64,000 nt of DNA from positions 5,469,001 through 5,533,000 of the forward strand of contig NC_015703.1 in assembly GCF_000218895.1 (NCBI RefSeq), written 5' to 3'. The notes beneath the pieces are model-generated. The model searched no databases, was not told the DNA's origin, and worked only from the letters and a program-made list of their open reading frames with translations. Origin of the DNA: Runella slithyformis DSM 19594 (GTDB lineage Bacteria; Bacteroidota; Bacteroidia; Cytophagales; Spirosomataceae). The first letter of the stretch is position 1, and the number at the start of each line of letters is the position of its first letter. Both the position numbers and the translations under genes were made by a program. Positions 52,907-61,640 of this stretch are shown piece after piece.

Positions 52907-55003
52907 ATGCCTGTTTTTTTAAATGATACCGAAAAAGCGTTGATCATCAACGGGATCAATGAAAAAGATTCACTGCTTTCCACTTTTTATCAGGCTTTGC
53001 AGGAACGGGTATACGAAAGGGTAGCGTGGGGCCATTTATTGGGCCCCAACGCCACCACGATTTGGTGGCATTCGGCGGCGGAATACCTTTCGGATGCAGC
53101 CATGAGTTACGCCCTCCACCCCACACCCGAGTTGGCGCAATGGCTGAAAATGGAAACACTCATCATCGTCCGAAAATCGGTGTATGAATGGGTTGGGCCC
53201 GAATTTCGCGACCATTCCGAGCCGTATACGGGGCATTTGGAAACTGCTCACCTGTGCTGGGGTGTTTCGACAGTGTACGATTTGGCAAAAGACGCTTTTT
53301 CAGCATCTGAACAGCAGGAAATCAGAGCGGCTTTACAGAAAAAAGGTATCACTTTGTGCCGTCGCTGGATTCAAAAAAACAATCATTTGGCCAATTGGCG
53401 CAGCATTTTAGTCAGCGGTGCACTGGTTTCGTCCGTTGTGTTGGAAGACGAAGAAACGCTGAAAGAGTTATTGCCCGAGCTCGAACTTTGCCAACAGGCT
53501 TTACAGGACGATGGCTCCTACGGCGAATCGTTGCAATATGGGAATTACCTGTTGTTAGCGCTAACCTTCGCCAAAGAAGCCATACTACGAAAATACCCAC
53601 AATACGTAAAAGCAAATTCATTCGTCACTCGTCATTCATCATTCGTCATTCCAAAATCTTCCATTCATTGGTTTGCCACGAGCATGTTCTACGCCAAACC
53701 CCTTCCCGGTTGGGGAGAGGAACCCCGCGCCCGAGCCGCCAATTTCAACGACAGTGCGGCCATATTCCGACCTTCGGGCGATGTTTTACTGCACATTGCG
53801 GCTAGAAGTGAAAATGAAACTGAAAGAGGATTGGCAAAGTGGCTTTTTAACAACTACTATGCCTCCTCTCCTACCCAAGGCCCGCACGATCTGGCCACGT
53901 TGGGAATGCGAAACGACTGGGGATTTTTGACATTGCCCTTATTGACCTATCCTTCTAAAAGCATTTCGCCTGAAGAAGCCAATTTGCCTTTAACCGCTTC
54001 CTTCTCAAACGGAAACGCCTTTATGCGTGACGCCTGGGCGGGGAAAACCATCATCGCTATCAACGGAGGCAGCGAGCCGCTCAACGGATTGGGACATTTG
54101 CACGGCGACCTGAACAGTTTTATTCTGGTTCATAATAACGAACGGCTTTTGGCCGACCCGGGGCACAGTTGTTACCGAAACCTGATCCACGGACTGGAAA
54201 GCAGTTCTCAGACCCACAACACCTGCACTTTCCTCATTGATAAAGAATCCCTGGGTTTGCAGGAAGATTTGGCTAAGGCTTCTTTGTTGGAACAAAAAAG
54301 TGTATACCCCCGCCGACTCATCACCCCCTCTCTACAGGAGAGGGGGACGGGGGGTGAGGTTATCCGGGGTGACAAACGCCTGATCTGTGCTTATGACGAT
54401 GTGGTTTCGGTCGTTGGGGCGGAAGTGGGCAAGGCATACGGGCCGCCCATTCAGGAATTTTCCCGTTTTTGGGTGTTGGCCGGCAGCCACGTTTTGTTCA
54501 TCATTGACCGAATAACCGCCGATGAGCCCGTCACCACACTTTGGAATTGGGTGGTGAATAATCGAGACAATAAGACCGTTTGGCAAAAAGAAAATAATGG
54601 TTTGACGGTAAAGAAAAATGACGCCGGCATGAAGATCTTTCACGGCGGAAACGGCACATGGTCCTTTCCGGTCTACGGCTTTCTCCACGATGCCTACCAC
54701 CCTGAACCGAATCAATTGGGCGAAGGTCATTCGGGCGACAGCCTATTGTTTCGATTTACCGAAAAGGATAAAAGCAAAACGCGTACGGTCGTTCACGCCA
54801 TTGCGTTGGATGCGCCCGATTCGTTGGAACAATGGCAGTTGGAAAGACATAAGAACCGCTATACCCTGAAAAGTGATACCCGAAAATGGACGTTGCAATT
54901 AAATGATGAAACAGCGAGTTCCTTTTCCATGATCTCGGGACACGGCCGACAGTGGGATGTAGATAAGAAGGGCGAAATTTTTCAATTAAAAAGAAGCATT
55001 TAG
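52907..55003 (+). CDS. Heparinase II/III family polysaccharide lyase
   Basis: 698 residues. The N-terminal (alpha/alpha)-barrel includes NNHLANWRSILVSGALVSSVV and DGSYGESLQYGNYLLLALTFA. The C-terminal beta-sandwich has GLGHLHGDLNSFILVHNNERLLADPGHSCYRN and SSQTHNTCTF, with the conserved His and Asn/Tyr positions. Family members (PL12, PL15, PL17, PL21, PL33 relatives) cleave uronic acid glycans by beta-elimination. No signal peptide is obvious at MPVFLNDTEK, so it may act on imported oligosaccharides. Two repeat-derived insertions lie in frame (53616-53651; 54324-54346). Confidence 0.8.
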   Translation: MPVFLNDTEKALIINGINEKDSLLSTFYQALQERVYERVAWGHLLGPNATTIWWHSAAEYLSDAAMSYALHPTPELAQWLKMETLIIVRKSVYEWVGPEFRDHSEPYTGHLETAHLCWGVSTVYDLAKDAFSASEQQEIRAALQKKGITLCRRWIQKNNHLANWRSILVSGALVSSVVLEDEETLKELLPELELCQQALQDDGSYGESLQYGNYLLLALTFAKEAILRKYPQYVKANSFVTRHSSFVIPKSSIHWFATSMFYAKPLPGWGEEPRARAANFNDSAAIFRPSGDVLLHIAARSENETERGLAKWLFNNYYASSPTQGPHDLATLGMRNDWGFLTLPLLTYPSKSISPEEANLPLTASFSNGNAFMRDAWAGKTIIAINGGSEPLNGLGHLHGDLNSFILVHNNERLLADPGHSCYRNLIHGLESSSQTHNTCTFLIDKESLGLQEDLAKASLLEQKSVYPRRLITPSLQERGTGGEVIRGDKRLICAYDDVVSVVGAEVGKAYGPPIQEFSRFWVLAGSHVLFIIDRITADEPVTTLWNWVVNNRDNKTVWQKENNGLTVKKNDAGMKIFHGGNGTWSFPVYGFLHDAYHPEPNQLGEGHSGDSLLFRFTEKDKSKTRTVVHAIALDAPDSLEQWQLERHKNRYTLKSDTRKWTLQLNDETASSFSMISGHGRQWDVDKKGEIFQLKRSI
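53616..53651 (+). repeat. In-frame low-complexity repeat in the heparinase gene
   Basis: The stretch consists of repeats of ATTCGTCA/ATTCATCA-type words and encodes about 12 residues (NSFVTRHSSFVI). Such direct repeats are usually intergenic in this group. The reading frame is kept and the insertion lies between two conserved segments of the barrel. Confidence 0.6.
54324..54346. repeat. In-frame hairpin repeat in the heparinase gene
   Basis: CCCCCTCTC (54324-54332) and GAGAGGGGG (54338-54346) are perfect arms with loop TACAG, followed by a GACGGGGGGTGAGGTT tail. This block is an interspersed-type repeat, here inside the coding frame (ITPSLQERGTGGEVIRG), between conserved parts of the C-terminal sandwich. 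Confidence 0.65.
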
Positions 55004-55015
55004 GATGAAATTGCC

Positions 55016-55468
55016 ATGAATCAAACAATTACGCAAAAAGATAAAGCCCCCGGGGGGTTGAGGGCTACCTTTCTCGGAGTAGATCACCCCGCCGTTGCGG
55101 CCGACGACGTACAGGCGTTGTCTGATTGGTACTGTGACGTGCTGGGGTATGAGCGTTGGTTTCTTCACCAAAAGGCCAAAACCGTGTGGATGCTCAAAGC
55201 GCCCGATGATACGTTGCTTGAAATTATGCCCAAGGACGATACCCTGCGCCATAACCGCACCACCTGGACGCCCGGGTGGTCGCATTTGGCGCTGCGCGTG
55301 AGTGACATAGAGGCGGCCATTGCTTTTCTGGAACAGTTCGGAGTAATATGGGGCGGCGACCTTACCAATGCCATCGGCGGTGGGCGCGTACGTAATTTCT
55401 TTGACCCGGAAGGAAATATGCTGCAATTGCTTCAACGAACAGCCTCTTTGCCCCCATTGGGCGAGTAA
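55016..55468 (+). CDS. VOC family (glyoxalase-type) protein
   Basis: 150 residues with two beta-alpha-beta-beta-beta units: VDHPAVAADDVQALSDWYCDVLGYERW and SHLALRVSDIEAAIAFLEQFGV, ending FFDPEGNMLQLLQR. The metal-site residues of VOC proteins are present (His near 23, Glu in TLLEIMP, His in WSHLAL, Glu at MLQ region not evident). The gene starts 12 bp after the heparinase stop, in the same run. Possible roles are epimerase, lyase or glyoxalase on a small keto-acid. Function not assigned. Confidence 0.75.
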   Translation: MNQTITQKDKAPGGLRATFLGVDHPAVAADDVQALSDWYCDVLGYERWFLHQKAKTVWMLKAPDDTLLEIMPKDDTLRHNRTTWTPGWSHLALRVSDIEAAIAFLEQFGVIWGGDLTNAIGGGRVRNFFDPEGNMLQLLQRTASLPPLGE

Positions 55469-55544
55469 AATGCTTAAACTATTTAGTGAAATTTAAACAA
55501 AAATCCCCCATTGGAGGGTAAGGCGGTTCGCCGCAGCGAGGCTT

Positions 55545-56558
55545 ATGAATGCACTTTTTTACGAAGGAAATCATTCCTTCACTCTAAAAACGGTCGAAAC
55601 GCAACCTCTCCGGGAAGGAGAAGTACGACTGAAAATGGCGTATGTCGGCGTATGCGGTACCGACGTCCACATCTACCACGGAAAGATGGACGCCCGGGTC
55701 AAACCGCCCCAAATCATCGGACACGAAGTATCGGGAATCATTGACGCGCTTGGAGAAGGCGTTACCGGGTGGCAAATCGGAGATAAAGTCACGGTTCGTC
55801 CGCTCCATCCGGGCCCGGAAGTGGCGGCCGACAATGGCTATCGGCACATCGGGCAGCACCTCAAATTTATCGGTATCGACTCCGCCGGCGGGATGCAGCA
55901 ATACTGGAATGTTCCGGCATTTTCACTGCATCGCCTTCCCGAAAACCTTTCCCTTGCCCTTGGCGCGATGATTGAACCCTTGGCCGTGGCCTGTCATGAC
56001 GTACGACTGGGCGAACTCAAAGCGGGAGAAAATGCCGTGGTCATTGGCGGCGGTCCGATCGGCTTGCTGATTGCGTTGGCAGCCCATCAAAAAGGGGCAA
56101 ATGTGCTGATTTCGGAAGTGAACGTCAATCGTATCGCCTTCATTGAATCGTTGGGCATTCAGGCGGTTAATCCCTTGGAAAAAGACATTGTCAAATCAGT
56201 GGAAGAATTCACCCATGGAGCCATGGCCGATGTGGTCTTTGAAGTCTCCGGCGTACAGGCAGGGGTCAGCACCATGACGCAGCTTCCGCGTGTGCGCGGT
56301 CGAATCGTGATGGTCGCCATTCATTCCGAGCCAAAAGCCGTGGATCTGTTTCGCTTTTTCTGGCGCGAATTAAAGCTCATCGGTGCCCGCGTCTACGAGC
56401 CCGAAGACTTTGAAGAAGCCATTGCCTTAGCGGCTTCCGGCACATTGCCGCTGGAAAAAATGATCACCCAAATTTCCCCGTTGTCTGAGGCGCAGGAAAT
56501 TTTTGAAACCATTGATAAAAACCCGGCGGGGATGAAGTATCTGCTGGAGATCGTTTAA
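55545..56558 (+). CDS. Zinc-dependent alcohol dehydrogenase family protein (MDR), second copy
   Basis: 337 residues. GVCGTDVHIYHG (Cys) and GHEVSG (His/Glu) form the catalytic zinc site, and VVIGGGPIGLLIALA is the NAD motif. As in the gene at 32982, the four-Cys structural zinc loop is replaced (RPLHPGPEVAADNGYRHIG, no Cys). Members with this shortened lobe act on sugar acids and polyols. Last gene of the polysaccharide locus, probably reducing or oxidising a C6 sugar acid. Confidence 0.8.
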   Translation: MNALFYEGNHSFTLKTVETQPLREGEVRLKMAYVGVCGTDVHIYHGKMDARVKPPQIIGHEVSGIIDALGEGVTGWQIGDKVTVRPLHPGPEVAADNGYRHIGQHLKFIGIDSAGGMQQYWNVPAFSLHRLPENLSLALGAMIEPLAVACHDVRLGELKAGENAVVIGGGPIGLLIALAAHQKGANVLISEVNVNRIAFIESLGIQAVNPLEKDIVKSVEEFTHGAMADVVFEVSGVQAGVSTMTQLPRVRGRIVMVAIHSEPKAVDLFRFFWRELKLIGARVYEPEDFEEAIALAASGTLPLEKMITQISPLSEAQEIFETIDKNPAGMKYLLEIV

Positions 56559-56575
56559 ATAAGACATTTTACGAA

Positions 56576-56611
56576 AATCAGGTATGTCAGGATGCTGTAA
56601 CATACCTGATT
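56576..56611. terminator. Bidirectional hairpin terminator
   Basis: A perfect 12-bp stem, AATCAGGTATGT (56576-56587) and ACATACCTGATT (56600-56611), with a 12-nt loop. It lies between the convergent genes ending at 56558 (+) and 56635 (-). On the minus strand the stem is followed by TTTTCGT. Confidence 0.65.
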
Positions 56612-56634
56612 ATTTAGGTGAGCGAAAATGCCGG

Positions 56635-57426
56635 TCATTGAATGTATTCTTTCCGTGATTTTTTGGTAATCAAACGGTTCCCCGTGTCATACATAAGTCT
56701 TCTGAAACTTCCCCCTTTGATCAGCCAGGAGAGGCCGAAACTCTCAACCGCCACCGTTTCCATGGTAAATGTTAAACGGTAGCGCTCATAGACTTCGGTT
56801 GGAATCGCTTCAAAAAGGCCACCGATTAAAATAACCAACATTGCTATAATCATGATACCGCCACAGATTCGGAAGATTTTATTTCGGAGTTGCTTCTCAC
56901 GCGGCCGTGCTTCAGGGTTGTTTTCTTTAGATTTAGTGAATAAAAAAAGTGACATCAACGCCAGACACCCCAGAAAGATAGCCGCCGAGACATAGTGAAA
57001 ATTTTCACGAGTGAAATTCTCCGGCAAAAAGGTGACGGCGTATTTTTTATCTTCACCCGATAAATTGCTCGTGGGACATAGAATCAACGCCAGGGCAAAC
57101 AGACCGGCAAGGGTAGAAAGGTAAAAATCAATTAAATCAGGGCCTTTATATATAATCAGAAAGAAAGCCAGCAGGCTGATGATTATGACAAATACGCTGC
57201 TCCAACGGGTGTAATAATAATGACTGATCGAACTTAAAGGATAGATTCCGTCATTCGAAAAAAGCAATAAAAGGTAGAGAATTACGGGTAATAACATTCC
57301 CAGTATACCCACCAGCCGGCGGAGGGTATTCTGCGCGGTAAGCGCGACCTCATTTTCATGCGTCTTGGCAAAAGATAATCCCAGAGTCTTTTCGGCGAAC
57401 GTCTTCGCCATCGTTTTCATATTCAT
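56635..57426 (-). CDS. Membrane protein of unknown function
   Basis: 263 residues from the ATG at 57426; in-frame ATGs at 57420 and 57411 are possible. Six or seven hydrophobic helices are seen (about 36-56, 76-96, 100-122, 144-163, 185-206, 232-245). A conserved-looking PLSSISHYYYTRWSS lies after helix 1. Not confidently assigned to a family; the layout loosely recalls DUF998-type proteins. It converges with the polysaccharide locus and stands alone. Confidence 0.55.
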   Translation of the reverse strand: MNMKTMAKTFAEKTLGLSFAKTHENEVALTAQNTLRRLVGILGMLLPVILYLLLLFSNDGIYPLSSISHYYYTRWSSVFVIIISLLAFFLIIYKGPDLIDFYLSTLAGLFALALILCPTSNLSGEDKKYAVTFLPENFTRENFHYVSAAIFLGCLALMSLFLFTKSKENNPEARPREKQLRNKIFRICGGIMIIAMLVILIGGLFEAIPTEVYERYRLTFTMETVAVESFGLSWLIKGGSFRRLMYDTGNRLITKKSRKEYIQ

Positions 57427-57537
57427 GTTTTTGGAATGTTAAAAGGGTTTCAGGAGTAATGAATACAAATTAACGCTTTCATGAACATCGACAGATAAAA
57501 AATTAGCAAGTGGTTAATATCAACAGGTTAGCAAAAC

Positions 57538-57573
57538 AAAAAAGCACTCAACGCTGCCGTTAAGTGCTTTTTT
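57538..57573 (-). terminator. Terminator of the DUF2461 gene
   Basis: A stem of 16 bp with one mismatch: AAAAAAGCACTCAACG (57538-57553) and CGTTAAGTGCTTTTTT (57558-57573), loop CTGC. On the minus strand it follows the DUF2461 stop (57598) by 25 bp and ends in TTTTTT. Confidence 0.8.
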
Positions 57574-57597
57574 GTTGCGGATCATACAAACTGCCGC

Positions 57598-58278
57598 TTA
57601 TAACTCAAACGTTTCTTCGGGCTCATCAAAAAACAGATAGTTCAGATAATCACAAAACGGCTTGATGAGGCGACAACCTTTGACGATCTCGGCCGCAAAG
57701 CCGGGCGAGGTAACGTCGGCATCGGTGTATTTGTGCATAAAAAAAAGTTGTTTTCGCTTCAATAAGGCAATGTCGGGATGGTATTCCGAATATCCTTTCG
57801 GCATTCGCTGAAGACTTTCGCCCCAAATTTCGGGAAAATAAGCCCTGAAGGCCGGAGCCTCAATGATGCCTTTTAACTCCTGCGGATTAAAATCAATTTC
57901 CTGACGAAATTTGGCTAAATGTTTGGGCGTCGGAGCCCACATCCCCGCCCCCAAAAAGGATTCGCCGGGCTGAATATGGAGGTAAAAATCGGTACGCCCG
58001 GAATGCCGCCCACCCGGACCGACGGCTGCACTAAACCACTGTTTATAAGGAGACTTATCTTTGGAAAAACGTACATCCCGGTTGATTCTGAAGATGCAGT
58101 CTTTTACTTCGGTATTAGGCAAAGATTCAAACTCGCTTACTCCCTTCAGCAGCGCTTCTACCAGCTTTTCAAGGTCTTTTTTGGAGGTTTCGTAGCGTTT
58201 ACGGTTTTCGGTAAACCAATCGCGGTTGTTGTTTTCAGCTAATTCTTTTAAAAACTCTAAGGTTGACTGCGACAGCAT
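57598..58278 (-). CDS. DUF2461 family protein
   Basis: 226 residues of the DUF2461 (TIGR02453-type) family: ENNNRDWFTENRKRYE near residue 13, FRINRDVRFSKDKSPYKQWFSAAVGPGGR in the middle, FYLHIQPGESFLGAGMW after it. Cytoplasmic, function unknown. Divergent from trpS across 74 bp; length is as usual for the family. Confidence 0.85.
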   Translation of the reverse strand: MLSQSTLEFLKELAENNNRDWFTENRKRYETSKKDLEKLVEALLKGVSEFESLPNTEVKDCIFRINRDVRFSKDKSPYKQWFSAAVGPGGRHSGRTDFYLHIQPGESFLGAGMWAPTPKHLAKFRQEIDFNPQELKGIIEAPAFRAYFPEIWGESLQRMPKGYSEYHPDIALLKRKQLFFMHKYTDADVTSPGFAAEIVKGCRLIKPFCDYLNYLFFDEPEETFEL

Positions 58279-58352
58279 AGGATTTCGTTTTTTGGGCTAA
58301 AAATAGCAATTTTGCACCGCTTCTTGGGAAGAAGTACTGTAACCTTAGAAAA

Positions 58353-59330
58353 ATGTCTCGAATCTTAACCGGTATTCAAAGCAGCGGCAAACCGCACCTT
58401 GGCAATATTTTGGGCGCTATTTTGCCCGCCATCCAACTTTCAGAACAACCCGGCAATGAATCATTTCTGTTCATTGCCGACCTGCATTCATTAACTACGC
58501 TCAAAGATGCCGATACGCTCAAAGATAATATTCGGGCGGTGGCGGCGGCGTGGTTGGCCTGCGGTTTGGACACCCAAAAAGTGGTCTTTTATCGACAGTC
58601 GCGCGTGGCGGCTTACCATACCGAGTTGACCTGGTACCTTTCGTGCATTACTCCCTATCCGATGTTGGCCAATGCCCACTCCTTCAAAGACAAATCTGAC
58701 CGGTTGGCCGATGTCAACGCGGGGTTGTTTGTGTATCCGGTTCTGATGGCATCCGATATTTTGTTGTACGATGCACATTTTGTGCCCGTAGGCAAAGACC
58801 AGAAACAGCACCTTGAAATGACCCGCGACATGGCCGAAACCTTCAACCGAACCTACGGTGAAACCTTTGTAATACCCGAAGCCCGCATTGACGAACGTAT
58901 GATGGTGGTCCCGGGCATCGACGGCCAAAAAATGAGTAAGTCGTACGGCAACTACATTGATATTTTCCTGCCTGAAAATGAATTGAAGAAGATCACCAAA
59001 AAGATCATCTCCGATTCAACGCCGCTGGAAGCCCCTAAAAATCCCGATACCGATATTACCTTTAAGCTGTTCTCATTGATAGCCAACGAAACCGACGTGG
59101 AAACCATGCGCCAAAACTACCTCAAAGGGGGCTACGGCTACGGTCACGCCAAGCAGGCGCTGTTTGAGGTGATGAACAGTCGTTTTGGTCAGCAGCGCGA
59201 ACTCTTTAATTATTATTATCACGAAAACCCGGCGGCGTTAGAGCAGAAATTGCAGGAGGGTGAAGAAAAAGCGCGTGATATGGCGGCTAAAAAAATAGCC
59301 GGTGTGCGGGAGAAAATAGGCCTTTCATAA
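58353..59330 (+). CDS. trpS: Tryptophan--tRNA ligase
   Basis: 325 residues. The class I synthetase motifs are PHLGN (14-18, HIGH-type) and KMSKS (193-197). The N-terminus RILTGIQSSGKPHLGN and the DILLYDAHFVPVGKDQKQHLEMTRDMA segment are typical of TrpS. The enzyme charges tRNA-Trp in the cytoplasm. The length and ends are normal, and no tRNA or second trpS is near. Confidence 0.95.
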   Translation: MSRILTGIQSSGKPHLGNILGAILPAIQLSEQPGNESFLFIADLHSLTTLKDADTLKDNIRAVAAAWLACGLDTQKVVFYRQSRVAAYHTELTWYLSCITPYPMLANAHSFKDKSDRLADVNAGLFVYPVLMASDILLYDAHFVPVGKDQKQHLEMTRDMAETFNRTYGETFVIPEARIDERMMVVPGIDGQKMSKSYGNYIDIFLPENELKKITKKIISDSTPLEAPKNPDTDITFKLFSLIANETDVETMRQNYLKGGYGYGHAKQALFEVMNSRFGQQRELFNYYYHENPAALEQKLQEGEEKARDMAAKKIAGVREKIGLS

Positions 59331-59370
59331 ACTTTGGCTAAATCCCTCTCGTCAAGAGAAGGAACCATCT

Positions 59371-59946
59371 ATGTTTCACCAAATTCAGGAATTCGACACC
59401 CACTTATTTTTAGCGCTCAACGGCCTGCACACGCCTTGGCTGGATACACTTATGTATTACGTGACCCAGCGCAATACCTGGATTCCGCTGTATGTAGTGC
59501 TGGTTGTTTGGCTGATCGGCACCTACAAACAGCGGGCTCCCGGCATGATCGGGAGTTTGGTGCTTACCATCATCATTGCCGACCAAACGACTTCCTCATT
59601 ATTTAAACCGCTTTTTGAGCGTCTGCGTCCGTGCCATGTCACGTATTTGCAGGGCAAAATACACTTGGTGGTCGAGGGATGCGGCGGCACGTATGGATTT
59701 GCGTCTTCGCACGCAGCCAACAGCGTGGGGCTGGCCATGGCGCTGTATCTATTGGTGGGCCAACGGCATCCGTGGGTTCATTGGTTCTTTGCTCCGTGGG
59801 CCGCCGCGGTCTCTTACAGTCGTATCTATGTCGGCGTGCATTACCCGTTGGATGTCCTTGTGGGGAGCCTCGTTGGACTGGCAGCGGCGGTGATTGCGGT
59901 AAAAAGCGTTGAAAAGTTACTTGCCCTCAAAAAGCGCACGGCCTGA
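59371..59946 (+). CDS. PAP2 family membrane phosphatase
   Basis: 191 residues. The three phosphatase motifs are K-x6-RP in KPLFERLRPC, SSH in FASSHAANS, and SR-x5-H-x3-D in SRIYVGVHYPLD, with five or six membrane helices. Members dephosphorylate lipid phosphates such as undecaprenyl pyrophosphate or phosphatidic acid. The gene starts 40 bp after trpS on the same strand. Specific lipid substrate not known. Confidence 0.88.
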   Translation: MFHQIQEFDTHLFLALNGLHTPWLDTLMYYVTQRNTWIPLYVVLVVWLIGTYKQRAPGMIGSLVLTIIIADQTTSSLFKPLFERLRPCHVTYLQGKIHLVVEGCGGTYGFASSHAANSVGLAMALYLLVGQRHPWVHWFFAPWAAAVSYSRIYVGVHYPLDVLVGSLVGLAAAVIAVKSVEKLLALKKRTA

Positions 59947-59995
59947 GATTACGCAAAAAACTCATTATTGATGGGTTTTGTAAAAGAATAATCCG

Positions 59996-60003
59996 TACCT
60001 TTG
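59996..60003 (+). promoter_or_regulatory. -7 element of the prs promoter
   Basis: TACCTTTG matches the Bacteroidota -7 consensus TAnnTTTG exactly. It lies 20 bp before the prs ATG, leaving a short leader. A TTG at 59978 is closer than the usual 19-21 bp, so the -33 element is unclear. Confidence 0.5.
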
Positions 60004-60023
60004 CGGAAATTTTTTTTCAGGGC

Positions 60024-60968
60024 ATGGCCTCATTCAATCCGATCAAAATATTCTCCGGTTCACAGTCAAATTATCTGTCAGAAAAGATCGCCCGTCACTA
60101 CGGGAGAGACTTGGGCGGGTATAGTTTACGTAAGTTCAGTGATGGTGAAATGTCGCCCAGCTTTGAAGAATCCATTCGGGGCTGCGATGTATATTTAGTC
60201 CAATCGACCTTCAATTCTTCCGAAAATTTCATGGAGTTGTTGTTGATGATTGATGCCGCCAAACGCGCTTCGGCTCACCAAATCACGGCGGTCATTCCTT
60301 ATTTCGGATACGCCCGCCAAGACCGTAAAGACAAACCTCGGGTACCGATCGCGGCCAAATTGGTGGCTAACCTGCTCACCGCCGCCGGAGCCGAGCAGAT
60401 CATGACCCTAGACCTGCATGCCGGGGCCATTCAGGGCTTTTTTGATATTCCGGTAGTGCATCTGGAAGGTACCAGTGTGTTTGTTCCTTACATTAAAAGC
60501 CTTGAATTGGATAATTTGGTGGTGGCCTCTCCCGACGTAGGCGGTGCGGCCCGTGCCCGTAACTTTGCCAAGTTTTTCAATGCCGATATCATCCTCTGCG
60601 ATAAATACCGAAAACGCGCCAACGAAGTGGCTTCGATGCAGGTGATCGGCGACGTGAAAGATGCCAACGTAGTCTTTATTGATGATTTGATCGACACCGG
60701 AGGCACGATCTGCAAAGCCGCCGAGCTGGTAATGAGCAAAGGAGCCAAGTCGGTACGCGCCATTTGTACGCACCCTGTCATGTCAGGCCCGGCGCACGAA
60801 CGCATTCGTACGTCCATGTTGGAGGAACTTATCGTGACGGATACCATTCCGCTGCGCGAAGAAAATGAAAAAATCAAAGTACTGTCGGTGTCGGAATTAT
60901 TTGCCAAAGCCATCGGCCGTATTCGTGATCATGAATCTATTAGTTCATTGTTTATAAATCCCGCCTAG
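60024..60968 (+). CDS. prs: Ribose-phosphate pyrophosphokinase
   Basis: 314 residues, the usual length for the class I enzyme. YFGYARQDRKDKPRVPI, DLHAGAIQGFFDIPVVHL, VVASPDVGGAARARNFAKF and the PRPP loop VVFIDDLIDTGGTICKAA are intact. The enzyme makes PRPP from ribose-5-phosphate and ATP for nucleotide, His and Trp synthesis. It is followed by rplY after 73 bp, a common order in bacteria. Confidence 0.95.
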   Translation: MASFNPIKIFSGSQSNYLSEKIARHYGRDLGGYSLRKFSDGEMSPSFEESIRGCDVYLVQSTFNSSENFMELLLMIDAAKRASAHQITAVIPYFGYARQDRKDKPRVPIAAKLVANLLTAAGAEQIMTLDLHAGAIQGFFDIPVVHLEGTSVFVPYIKSLELDNLVVASPDVGGAARARNFAKFFNADIILCDKYRKRANEVASMQVIGDVKDANVVFIDDLIDTGGTICKAAELVMSKGAKSVRAICTHPVMSGPAHERIRTSMLEELIVTDTIPLREENEKIKVLSVSELFAKAIGRIRDHESISSLFINPA

Positions 60969-61041
60969 CGGGAGTCAATCGTTGCGCAATAAACGAACGT
61001 CAATGCGTGACATTTTTTTTACATTTTAACATTCAAAAATT

Positions 61042-61605
61042 ATGAAAAGTACAGAGATTGTAGGGTTTAAAAGAGCGAATCTCGGCAAGAAAGAAGCACG
61101 CGAACTGCGCCTTCAGGCAATGGTTCCATGTGTGTTGTACGGTGGTGCAGAACAAGTGCACTTCGCAGCACCCATGTACCTGTTTCGTGAACTTCTTTTC
61201 ACACCTAACGTCTACAAAGTGACGTTAAACATCGAAGGTGAGATTCATTACGGAATCTTACAGGATGTTCAGTATCACCCCGTGAGTGATATCATCCTGC
61301 ACGCCGATTTCCTCGCCGTTGATGATGAGAAAGAAATCAAAATTGAAGTACCTGTCCGTTTTACAGGAACTGCCGTTGGGGTAACCAAAGGAGGTAAATT
61401 GGTGCAGAAATTACGTAAAATCAAAGTAGTAGGTTTGGCAAAAAACATTCCTGACTTCGTTGATGTTCCGGTAGGTGACCTTGATCTGGGTAAATCAGTG
61501 AAAGTAGGTCAATTGAAAGTTGAAGGATTTAAAATCGTGAACAATGCCTCGTTGCCCATCGCGGGCGTTGAGATCCCACGTGCATTGCGTGGTACATTGA
61601 AGTAA
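61042..61605 (+). CDS. rplY: 50S ribosomal protein L25/Ctc family
   Basis: 187 residues. The L25 N-terminal domain (EIVGFKRANLGKKEARELRLQAMVPCVLYGG) and C-terminal TL5/CTC domain (EIKIEVPVRFTGTAVGVTKGGKLVQKLRKIKVVGLAKNIPDFVDVPVGDLDLGKSV) are both present, so it is the longer CTC type. It binds 5S rRNA in the large subunit. It follows prs and ends in a bidirectional terminator. Confidence 0.93.
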   Translation: MKSTEIVGFKRANLGKKEARELRLQAMVPCVLYGGAEQVHFAAPMYLFRELLFTPNVYKVTLNIEGEIHYGILQDVQYHPVSDIILHADFLAVDDEKEIKIEVPVRFTGTAVGVTKGGKLVQKLRKIKVVGLAKNIPDFVDVPVGDLDLGKSVKVGQLKVEGFKIVNNASLPIAGVEIPRALRGTLK

Positions 61606-61640
61606 GCTTACGCTTTCCCCATAAAAGGACTAATAGACAA

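Noticed and set aside
53616-53651. A CRISPR-like array
   Set aside because: The repeats are under 10 bp with no spacers, and cas genes are absent from the window.
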